Below are positions 49,035-56,430 of a stretch of 64,000 bases of DNA, in pieces. The stretch comes from JBBDJB01 sp040880125 (GTDB lineage Bacteria; Planctomycetota; Planctomycetia; Pirellulales; JBBDJB01). Under the pieces are notes generated by a model that was given only the letters and a program-made list of their open reading frames with translations, had not been told where the DNA came from and ran no database searches. The stretch lies in the NCBI GenBank assembly GCA_040880125.1, contig JBBDJB010000041.1, positions 1 through 64,000 of the forward strand. The letters run 5' to 3'. Position numbers and translations under genes: made by a program. Numbering within the stretch: position 1 is the stretch's first letter; each line of letters opens with the position of its first letter.

Positions 49035-51284
49035 ATGCTGTTGCTGGCCGGGTTCATCCCGATTGCGATCGTTGCCGGTCCGGCCTTCGCACAGGGCGAT
49101 TCAACTCTTAAACAATCGTCCCCGGCGGACTCCACGCAGAGCAACGGTGACGAAGCGGTCGACGCGAAGTCGCGCGAAGAGCGCCTCTTTGCCGCGGCAC
49201 GTGGCGGAGATGTTCAGCAGGTCAAGACGCTCCTCTCCGAAGGCGTCGATGTCAACGCCGAGACCAACTACGGCGCGACGGCTCTGTCGTTTGCCTGCGA
49301 CCGCGGACATGCGGAGGTCGCGCGGCTGCTGCTGGCGGCCGGTGCGAAGCTAAATGTCCGCGATACGTTTTACAGGGCAACGCCGCTGGATTGGGCCGCC
49401 TCGGGCGGTCATGCCCAGATCGTGGCGATGTTGCTCGAGCAGGGCGCCGAGGGCGCACGGGGAGCGTTGCACGCCGCCGCGCGTGGCGGTGATCGTGACG
49501 TTGTCGATGCCGTATTACAGAACGCCCGCCTGGACTTGGATGACATCCGGTACGCCCAATCGCTTGCGTCCACGTTCGGACACCCGGAGGTGGCGCAGCG
49601 GTTGGATGCGGCTAACGTGGGCGGGCCGCCCGCGCCGGATGTCGTCCCGCCGGAAACGCTTTCCGCCTATCTCGGCACTTACCGCAGCGAGGACGGTGAC
49701 GTCTACGAGGTCGAGCATCACTACGGCCGGCTCGTATTACGCCCGCCGGTTTACGCGCCGCTATTCTATCGGCCGCGCGACGCGCGGACTTTCGCCAGCG
49801 GCGATAACACGGTTCGCTTCGAGCGCGACGGCGACGCGGTGACCGGTTTTGTACGAACTAACGACGATCAGGAGAGCCGCTTCGCCCGCATCACCGCGGC
49901 TGAAGCTTTGGAATTGAGGGCTGCTGCTCCCGCAGCCGAGCGTGCAGTAACCACGCAAGATGACGCGTTCACCACCGGCAACTGGCCAACCTTCCGCGGC
50001 CCCGGCGCGCGGGGCATCGCCGAAGCGCAGTCGCCTCCGGTCAAGTGGGACGTCCCCAGCGGCGCGAACGTCCGCTGGAAGACGCCCATCCCGGGCTTGG
50101 CGAATTCCAGCCCCATCGTCTGGGAGGATAAGGTCTTCGTCACCACGGCGATCAGCTCAGCGGGCGATGACGACGTGAGGCCCGGCATTTACGGAGACGT
50201 GGCCTCCGTCGAAGACGACTCGGTGCACATGTGGAAGTTGTACTGTCTCGATAAAGAGACGGGTGAAATCGCCTGGGAGAGGACCGCGCACGAAGGTGTG
50301 CCCGACGTAAAGCGGCACCCCAAGTCGACGCAAGCCAACTGCACACCCGTCACCGACGGACAGCACGTGGTGGCGCTGTTCAACTTCGGCGGACTTTTGT
50401 GCTACGACACCGACGGCCGACTGCTGTGGAAGCGAATGCTCGGCCGGCTGGACAGCGGCTGGTTTTACGATCCCGACTACCAGTGGGGATTCGCCAGTTC
50501 GCCGATCCTGTTTCGCGACACGGTCATTGTGCAGTGCGACATTCAAGAGAATTCTTTCATCGCCGCCTTCGATGTCCGCACCGGCGAGCCGGTGTGGCGG
50601 ACCGAGCGCGACGAGATCCCCTCCTGGGGCACGCCCACGGTTTACGAGAACGACGAGCATGCGGTGCTAATCACCAACGCCACACGGTTCGCCCGGGGCT
50701 ATAATCCTTACACGGGCGAGGAGCTGTGGCGAATCTCCGGCAACTCGGAAATCACCGTGCCGACGCCGTTTGTCGCGCACGATTTGATCTACGTGGCCAG
50801 CGGTTATCGGCCGGTGCAGCCGATCTGGGCGATCCGGCCGGGCTCGCGGGGCGATCTCTCGCTGCCCGATGGCGAAACTAGCAGCGACGCGGTCGCCTGG
50901 AGCAACGCGAAGGCCGGGCCATACATGCCCACGCCGATCGTCTACGGCGACTATCTCTACACCTGCGACAACGGCGGCGTGCTGTGCTGCTACGAGGCCG
51001 CGACGGGAAAGCGCATTTACCGGCAGCGATTCGCCCGAGGTGGCGGAGCCAGCTTCGTCGCTGCGCCGGTGGCCGCCGATGGCCGGCTATACCTTACCGG
51101 CGAGGAAGGAACGGTTTACGTCGTTCAAACCGGGCCGGAGTACGCACTGCTCTCCGCGAACCCGGTGGGTGAAAACTGCCTGACGACGCCCGCGATCTCT
51201 GCAGGAATGCTTTTACTTCGCACACAGCGGCACGTGATCGCCCTGATGGACGCTCCTCCGCCCGTTCCCCAGGCAACCCCATGA
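49035..51284 (+). CDS. Secreted ankyrin-repeat and PQQ-like beta-propeller fusion protein
   Basis: From 49035 the 749-residue product has a signal peptide (MLLLAGFIPIAIVAGPAFAQ), four ankyrin repeats (about residues 45-185: RLFAAARGGDVQQVKTLLSE, TALSFACDRGHAEVARLLLA, ATPLDWAASGGHAQIVAMLL, ALHAAARGGDRDVVDAVL), a short beta region (LSAYLGTYRSEDGDVYEV) and a PQQ-like beta-propeller (about 310-740: WPTFRGPGARG, VRWKTPIPG, YCLDKETGEIAWER and CCYEAATGKRIYRQ). Propellers of this type bind cofactor or partners in the periplasm. The frame is open 165 bases further upstream, but that part is repeat sequence; I prefer 49035. Confidence 0.85.
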   Translation: MLLLAGFIPIAIVAGPAFAQGDSTLKQSSPADSTQSNGDEAVDAKSREERLFAAARGGDVQQVKTLLSEGVDVNAETNYGATALSFACDRGHAEVARLLLAAGAKLNVRDTFYRATPLDWAASGGHAQIVAMLLEQGAEGARGALHAAARGGDRDVVDAVLQNARLDLDDIRYAQSLASTFGHPEVAQRLDAANVGGPPAPDVVPPETLSAYLGTYRSEDGDVYEVEHHYGRLVLRPPVYAPLFYRPRDARTFASGDNTVRFERDGDAVTGFVRTNDDQESRFARITAAEALELRAAAPAAERAVTTQDDAFTTGNWPTFRGPGARGIAEAQSPPVKWDVPSGANVRWKTPIPGLANSSPIVWEDKVFVTTAISSAGDDDVRPGIYGDVASVEDDSVHMWKLYCLDKETGEIAWERTAHEGVPDVKRHPKSTQANCTPVTDGQHVVALFNFGGLLCYDTDGRLLWKRMLGRLDSGWFYDPDYQWGFASSPILFRDTVIVQCDIQENSFIAAFDVRTGEPVWRTERDEIPSWGTPTVYENDEHAVLITNATRFARGYNPYTGEELWRISGNSEITVPTPFVAHDLIYVASGYRPVQPIWAIRPGSRGDLSLPDGETSSDAVAWSNAKAGPYMPTPIVYGDYLYTCDNGGVLCCYEAATGKRIYRQRFARGGGASFVAAPVAADGRLYLTGEEGTVYVVQTGPEYALLSANPVGENCLTTPAISAGMLLLRTQRHVIALMDAPPPVPQATP

Positions 51285-51294
51285 AACCCTTTGA

Positions 51295-51320
51295 GGTGGC
51301 ACAGACATTTCTGTCCGTGC
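51295..51320 (+). repeat. Palindromic repeat family A copy
   Basis: GGTGGCACAGACA, TTTC, TGTCCGTGC, 11 bases after the ankyrin-PQQ stop codon and 10 bases before a family B element. Confidence 0.8.
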
Positions 51321-51330
51321 AGGTTACCCG

Positions 51331-51402
51331 GTAGCTGAATTAGCGAGGATTCAGCCCAGCTTTCAGGTTCGGCTAATAACTCAGGAACGTGAGTTCAGCT
51401 AC
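51331..51402. repeat. GTAGCTGAAT-type palindromes (family B)
   Basis: GTAGCTGAAT (51331-51340) is complementary to the end of GAACGTGAGTTCAGCTAC (51385-51402), and GCTGAAT/ATTCAGC form a smaller palindrome in between. A family E fragment (CCCTCTCCCC) follows. Confidence 0.6.
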
Positions 51403-51463
51403 GCCCTCTCCCCGGCCGCACACGAGAGCCGTGACGTACCAGGCTCTGTTGACTCTCGCCGTT

Positions 51464-53212
51464 TCAGTCCCACCACCAGACATCGGGCGAGGGGGGGACG
51501 TCGCCAGTCGCCCGGGTGGCCTTCAGTTTGCCGTAGAGGTCGCGCTGGATGGCGTCTCGCGATACCAGACAAACAGGCCGCAGATGAACTCCGCCGCTGA
51601 CGCCCGCGATGATCTGGCCGGGACGAACTTCGCGATGCCCCACGACGGAGCGGACCTGCTTCGGGGCTGCGCCCTTGGCGACCGGGTAGCCTTTCAGATC
51701 GCCCAAGTATGACATGTGCCACCCCACCTGGGCGGGCAGGTCCTCGCTGGCGATCAGGGCGGAGACGACCGCCAGATCGAACTGGTTCTGCAGGTCGGCA
51801 TAGACGGGATAGCGGCGGCAAAGTTCGCCGAAGTGCCGCGTAAAGCTCTCGGCGAACTGCCGGTTGAGCTGCTCGGACTTGCCGGTGTGGACGCGCTGGC
51901 CCTGGTCGGTGAGGAGCTCGTTTTCGCTCCGCACGCGCACTCCCTGGCCGTGCAGCGCGAATGCGTCTCGATCCGCGGTGGTCTTAATCGCCTCGTAGTC
52001 CATCGTGAACCACCAGCGTAGTACGTCCATCGGTGGTGGCGTCCCACCCGGCGGCACGTCGATCAGGTCGAGATAGCTCTCAACGCCGAGCGTCCCCTCT
52101 TCCAGGCCCATGCCGACCAGCTTCATCCGGTAGTCCGCCTCGACCAGCACGCGGGCTGCCCGGGAGGAAGGATCGATGCCGTAGACGTCGATGGTTTGCG
52201 GGCCGAGCGTTTCGGTCAGACGGTCGAGCCACTGCTGCCGCTGACCGGGCCGCAACGGATGCTGTGTGGATTCGGCGAGAAAGGTTTGAATGCGCTTCAG
52301 GCCCTCGCGCGTAGGCGTGATCGAGCAGCCGATTTTCTCGTCGCGCCGCTCGCGCATGTGCCGGAGCATCACCGCCAAGTCGTCCAGGTGCACCACCGGG
52401 CGGCGGGTTTCCGGGTGGATTGGCCGGCCTTCTTCGTCGGGCTCCCAGCGCCCGGCCGGACCGGCAATCACCACGTCGCGCGATTCCGGGTAGACGAATA
52501 CGTACTGCACGCGCTGCATCCCGGCGAGCATCCGCATTGTCTCGGTAACGGGCAGCCCCGCCGCGTGCCGCAGTTGCACGGCCCGCTCCAGCCGCGTGAG
52601 CGAGACACGTCGCAGCGGCGAGTCTCGCCGGACATCGTCATTGCCGGAGTCTTGTGCGGCCGAAGATCGCAACCGCGAGAGCATGCCGCCGATTGTCTGC
52701 TCCTGCTCTAATCTCCGGGCGAGGGTCCCGTCGGTGTCGACGACCACGCCGCCTTCGAATTCGCGGACGGTGCCCAGCCCGCCGTTCTCCGCCCAATTGT
52801 CGACGGCGACAGTCGTGGTGATCAACTCGATGAGCGCGTCGAAATCGGCCTGCGAGCCGCCGCCGCGACGGGCGGCGGCCATGTCACGCATCGCCTGGGT
52901 GCGGATGCGGTCATCGCGGATCCGGCCGAGCGAAGCGATCGAACCCTCGCGCGCGCCGGCGCGCGCCTGTGCTTCGGCCAGACGCGCGAATTGCGCGTCG
53001 CGCTGTTGCGGCGACTGCGCTGCCTGCGCGGTAGCCAGTGCCGCGTCGAACTGGCCGGCCGACAGTTGCTGTTGAAACTGGGCGTCGCTGGCCGGCGGAT
53101 CGGCCGGTTCGTCAGAGGTCGCCGGCGTGGCAAACGCAAAGATGAAGCTGAATACGGCGAGGCACATCGCCATCGCCAGCAAGACGTGCGGCTTCGCTGT
53201 GGCCGGTGGCAT
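51464..53212 (-). CDS. DUF1598-type exported planctomycete protein
   Basis: The 582-residue protein has a signal peptide (LLAMAMCLAVFSFIFAFA), a helical Ala/Gln-rich part (about residues 45-110) and a large domain with VVHLDDLAVMLRHMR, GPQTIDVYGIDPSSRAARVL and RWWFTMDYEAIKTTADRDAF, which fit DUF1598, a planctomycete-only family of unknown role. The segment VDTDGTLAR around residue 160 may be metal-binding but that is speculative. It converges with the ankyrin-PQQ gene. Confidence 0.75.
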   Translation of the reverse strand: MPPATAKPHVLLAMAMCLAVFSFIFAFATPATSDEPADPPASDAQFQQQLSAGQFDAALATAQAAQSPQQRDAQFARLAEAQARAGAREGSIASLGRIRDDRIRTQAMRDMAAARRGGGSQADFDALIELITTTVAVDNWAENGGLGTVREFEGGVVVDTDGTLARRLEQEQTIGGMLSRLRSSAAQDSGNDDVRRDSPLRRVSLTRLERAVQLRHAAGLPVTETMRMLAGMQRVQYVFVYPESRDVVIAGPAGRWEPDEEGRPIHPETRRPVVHLDDLAVMLRHMRERRDEKIGCSITPTREGLKRIQTFLAESTQHPLRPGQRQQWLDRLTETLGPQTIDVYGIDPSSRAARVLVEADYRMKLVGMGLEEGTLGVESYLDLIDVPPGGTPPPMDVLRWWFTMDYEAIKTTADRDAFALHGQGVRVRSENELLTDQGQRVHTGKSEQLNRQFAESFTRHFGELCRRYPVYADLQNQFDLAVVSALIASEDLPAQVGWHMSYLGDLKGYPVAKGAAPKQVRSVVGHREVRPGQIIAGVSGGVHLRPVCLVSRDAIQRDLYGKLKATRATGDVPPSPDVWWWD

Positions 53213-53394
53213 ACTCTCTCCGCTCTCTATTCATTAGGGCAATGGGACCGGTCTGGCATTTGCCGAGAATCTGGCATTGGCCGAGAAGCGGTCCACTAAC
53301 CTTGCGGGCGATGTTCTGCTGAACCATTCGCCTGCGGCGCAGTCGATTATTGCCTAATGCGGAAAAGATTGCCAGGAAAGTGGGGCGGCGCTTC

Positions 53395-53458
53395 GTAGCT
53401 GGACTCGTGAGAGTTCAGCCGAAGCAAGGGCAGTCTGAATTCTCACGAATCAGCTTAC
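53395..53458. repeat. GTAGCTGGACTC / CTGAATTCTCACG palindromes (family B)
   Basis: GTAGCTGGACTCGTGAGAG (53395-53413) and CTGAATTCTCACGAATCAGC (53435-53454) are each palindromic and resemble the copies at 12881-12944 and 51331-51402. Confidence 0.6.
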
Positions 53459-53480
53459 ATTCACACGACCTCAGCGACTT

Positions 53481-53501
53481 ACACAAGTGTCTGTGCCATC
53501 C
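53481..53501 (-). repeat. Palindromic repeat family A, partial copy
   Basis: Read in reverse: GGATGGCACAGACA then CTTGTGT, so the left arm is intact and the right arm is mostly lost. It abuts the terminator. Confidence 0.5.
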
Positions 53502-53508
53502 CCAGCGC

Positions 53509-53544
53509 AAAAAAAAAACGGCCCACGCACAGGTGCGCAGGCCG
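53509..53544 (-). terminator. Intrinsic terminator of the Cys-rich gene
   Basis: On the reverse strand, CGGCCTGCGCAC pairs with GTGCGTGGGCCG (two wobble pairs) and is followed by ten T residues. It lies 42 bases beyond the stop codon of the 53587 gene. Confidence 0.85.
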
Positions 53545-53586
53545 CTTTGACGTCCGCTCGAACGGAGACGTTTCGATTCTGGACGA

Positions 53587-53970
53587 TTAATACCCTCCGC
53601 AGCCGCAGCTTGGGGCCACCGGGGCGCCGCAGCCGCAGTCCGACGCACAGCACGACCGCTTGTGGGATTTGAACAGTCCGTGCAGGTGGTGGAACAGGCC
53701 GTGATGACGGCGGCAGCCGCAGCTCGGTGCTTCGCAGCACGTGGGGGCGGGCTCGCAGCAGCTCGGGGCCGGAGCGGCGCAGCAGGTGGACTCGACCGGA
53801 GCGCCACAGCTCGGGGCCGCGTCGCAGCAGGAAACCGCGGCGCCACAACAGCCGTGACTGGATCCGCGAAACATACGATCGAGCAGCTCGAACGCTTGGG
53901 CGCTCGACGCGCTGCTCAACACCAGCAGCAGGCCAGCGGCCGACGCTGTGAACAGAATACGACGATTCAT
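53587..53970 (-). CDS. Small cysteine-rich secreted protein
   Basis: The 127-residue product has a signal peptide (ILFTASAAGLLLVLSSASSA) and a mature part rich in CC and CG pairs (CCGAAVSCCDAAPSCG, CCAAPAPSCCEPAPTCC), a His-rich middle (CRRHHGLFHHLHGLF) and a CGCGGY end that resembles the end of the YTV protein. It probably binds metal or forms disulfide-linked surface material. The AAGGAG site lies 7 bases before the ATG. A strong terminator follows. Confidence 0.75.
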   Translation of the reverse strand: MNRRILFTASAAGLLLVLSSASSAQAFELLDRMFRGSSHGCCGAAVSCCDAAPSCGAPVESTCCAAPAPSCCEPAPTCCEAPSCGCRRHHGLFHHLHGLFKSHKRSCCASDCGCGAPVAPSCGCGGY

Positions 53971-54601
53971 GGGAGGGCTCCTTACCTTTGAATTACGTAA
54001 ACACGCCAGAGCTGCCCGGCCGGTCCATCTCGAACACCTCGCCCGCACTCATCTGGTGGTGCCGTTAGCGATTTCAAAAGCGTTCGGCGACCTGGGGCCG
54101 CATAAGCATCACTCAAGCTATGGTCACATATCGTCGGCCTGGGCTGCCTATCTTCATCGGACCGCCTAAATCGCCTACAACTCCCGCATTTGATGTAGTG
54201 ATTGTTCCAAAGCGTTCGGTGCTGCCGCATGTTCCGCCCGCGACGGTCCGTGGAGTAGGCACCCCACCGGCCGTATCCCGCGAACATGCGGCGCCGTCGT
54301 GCCATTCAAGATAATCTGCCAAACGCGTGCAGGTAGTTTGGCCGTTACAACCGGGCGTTGGTTGGGGAGGGTTTTGTGTTGCGAAATTCGGGCGATGGGT
54401 CAATCCGCGGAAGGTAACTGCAAAAAATCGCCGGCTTCTTCGACACGTGCGGGCCAAAGGATCATTCGTAGGCTAACTTTGCGCATCGGGGATGCATCGG
54501 GACGGCATTGCGCGCCGCGTGTAACGGTTGCGCGGCGTGCATGGTCGTATCCCGTGCAAAGGCAAGTTAACCAACGTTTTGACAGAAAGGAATCTCCCAA
54601 C
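53971..54601. other. Divergent intergenic region of 630 bases, no gene recognised
   Basis: The longest gene-free stretch. Forward frames through it are open but read as noise and only their last part is real (Hpt gene from 54602). I see no repeat of the families listed and no RNA gene; a regulatory RNA cannot be excluded by eye. Confidence 0.45.
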
Positions 54602-54943
54602 ATGAACGTCAAAATTGACGACCGGGAGGCAATTTATTCGAGCCTGGATAGCGACCCGGACCTGGGCGAGATCGTAGCGATGTTCGTCGCGGAGATGCCT
54701 GGCCGCGTGAAAGGATTCACGACCCTCGCGCGAGCGGGCAATTGGGCGCAGCTTCAAACGGCGGCCCATCAGCTTAAGGGTGCCGCGGGCAGCTACGGGT
54801 TTGCTCCGATCACGCCGCTGGCGAAGCGGCTGGAGATGGCGATCCGCGAGGAAGCGCCCGAGGGCAAGATCCATGAAGCGCTCAACGCGCTGGTGACGGT
54901 GTGCCGGCGTGTCCGTTATGGCCGACCGGAAGTGGTGCAATAA
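54602..54943 (+). CDS. Histidine phosphotransfer (Hpt) domain protein
   Basis: The 113-residue protein is a single Hpt domain: FVAEMPGRVKGFTTLARAGN, then AAHQLKGAAGSYGF with the phosphoaccepting His56 and the conserved Lys59, followed by the last helix pair (LAKRLEMAIREEAPEG). Hpt domains relay phosphate between histidine kinases and response regulators; no partner gene is adjacent. The ATG at 54602 has an AAAGGA site 10 bases before. It converges with the PGK-like gene, with 11 bases between stops. Confidence 0.87.
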   Translation: MNVKIDDREAIYSSLDSDPDLGEIVAMFVAEMPGRVKGFTTLARAGNWAQLQTAAHQLKGAAGSYGFAPITPLAKRLEMAIREEAPEGKIHEALNALVTVCRRVRYGRPEVVQ

Positions 54944-54954
54944 TATGGCGCGGA

Positions 54955-56340
54955 TTACCGCTGCGCGGCTGCCTTGAGGGCGGCCAGGTACGGAACGGGC
55001 TTGTTGCCCAGGGCGTTGAGCACCGTGCCGCCGGCGGTGAAGACGTGCGTCACCCACTCGGGTTGGCCGTACTGCTCCAGGGCTTTGCCGCCCTCGCCGC
55101 CACCGATGTAGACCTCTGCGCCGGCCTCGGTCAGCCGTCGCAATTGCGCGACGAAGCGCCGCGTCCCCTTCTCGAAGCGGGGATCCTCGAACATCCCGAA
55201 GACGCCGTTGTGAAAGACCACGCCGCCGAACTTCTGCTGATTGAGGAATTCCCCGATCTTCTTCTCGAATAGTTCGCTCGTCTTGGGGCCGACGTCGAGC
55301 TGCTGATCGCCCGGGCCGAGAGTCTCCGCCTCGCTGCCGTCGGCCAGGATGAAATCGACCGGAAGGACAAACTCGATGCCATTGTCGCGGCCTTCGCGGA
55401 CCATCCGCTTGGCCTGCTCGATCCGCTCCGGCGGAGTGTAGTACGGCTTGTCCGAGTGACTGGGATCCTCGGCCACGCCCAGGTTGAACGAGGCGCCATC
55501 CAACTCGGCCGCCGCCTTCTTCAGCGCCATCGCCAGCGAGCCGGCGGAAAACACCCAGCGGATCTTGCCGCGGCCGATCATCGCCTCCAGATCGTCGAGC
55601 TTGTCGATTTTCAGGCCACTGAAGACGACCAGTTGCGTCTCCAGGCAGCGCATCATAGGTCCGGCGAACTCCTGCCGCACGTACTGGCCAAGCGCCACGC
55701 GCTCCATGCCCGCGGGCACCACCGTACTGGAGGTATCCAAGCTGCCGGCGGAAAGCGATTCGTTGACGTAGTGGCGGGCTACCTTTTGCGATAGCTCGTT
55801 GACGAACCTGGCGAGCGGCTCGCTCAGCTTCGGTAGATCGTCGCTGGTCGCATCCCACAACGCCCGCTCGATCTGGTAGCGCCGGATGTTATCGAGCACC
55901 AGCACGCTGCCGGGTTCACTGCGGCCGATCTGGTCGGTGAGGGTGTCGCGCACCGTCATGGTGTTCTCGTCTAGCCAGTCATCGACCAGCGGCGCGTCGC
56001 ACTCCAGCAGTTCGCCCAGCCGCCGGGCAACGGCCGCCAACGACCCTTCCGGCTTGCGGCCAATGTGCCCGAAGATCACCTGCTTCCAGCCGTGCTGCCG
56101 GCCGAATTGGAGCGTTTCAACCATAGAACGCAGGCGGATGTCGCCCTTGCCGATCTTGTCGCCCGGCTTGGCGTCCACGTCGCCCCGCACGAGCACGGGC
56201 GTGCCGCTGGGGAGATTCTCCAGCGACTCTAACGCCGGGATCGCCTTCAGATATTCCACCAAGCTGGTGTCGGACGGGTTGTTGACCGTTGCCAGCAAGC
56301 TGGCGCACCAATCGCGCATCGCGTCGGGTGTCAAAGCCAT
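54955..56340 (-). CDS. Divergent phosphoglycerate kinase family protein
   Basis: Phosphoglycerate kinase transfers phosphate between 1,3-bisphosphoglycerate and ADP. The 461-residue product is clearly of this family but departs at the active site: VRGDVDAKPG in place of the RVDFNVP loop, FGHIGRKPEG for SHLGRPKG, VNESLSAGSLDTSSTV where HRAHAS residues are usual, and GGGEGGKA for GGGDSAA. FSGLKIDKLDDLEAM and FHNGVFGMFEDPRFEKGT keep the nucleotide side. It is longer than typical PGK (about 400). I read it as a paralogue that may have lost or changed activity; a housekeeping pgk is presumably elsewhere. Confidence 0.75.
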   Translation of the reverse strand: MALTPDAMRDWCASLLATVNNPSDTSLVEYLKAIPALESLENLPSGTPVLVRGDVDAKPGDKIGKGDIRLRSMVETLQFGRQHGWKQVIFGHIGRKPEGSLAAVARRLGELLECDAPLVDDWLDENTMTVRDTLTDQIGRSEPGSVLVLDNIRRYQIERALWDATSDDLPKLSEPLARFVNELSQKVARHYVNESLSAGSLDTSSTVVPAGMERVALGQYVRQEFAGPMMRCLETQLVVFSGLKIDKLDDLEAMIGRGKIRWVFSAGSLAMALKKAAAELDGASFNLGVAEDPSHSDKPYYTPPERIEQAKRMVREGRDNGIEFVLPVDFILADGSEAETLGPGDQQLDVGPKTSELFEKKIGEFLNQQKFGGVVFHNGVFGMFEDPRFEKGTRRFVAQLRRLTEAGAEVYIGGGEGGKALEQYGQPEWVTHVFTAGGTVLNALGNKPVPYLAALKAAAQR

Positions 56341-56430
56341 CTGGTGCTCCGTCGTTCGAGTCGTCGGCATGAAGCGGCTCGGCGCGCGTCGGGGTCATGC
56401 ATGGGAGACACGCGCTGCCGCTCGGCTCGA

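Larger units (their letters stand above)
53213..53586. other. Intergenic region with repeats and a terminator, no gene
   Basis: About 370 bases between the Cys-rich gene (transcribed toward it) and the DUF1598 gene start. It holds family B (53395-53458), a family A half copy (53481-53501) and the terminator at 53509-53544. Confidence 0.5.

Noticed and set aside
54577..54582. TTGACA just before the Hpt gene as its -35
   Set aside because: It is only about 20 bases from the start codon, so a -10 box would lie inside the coding region.
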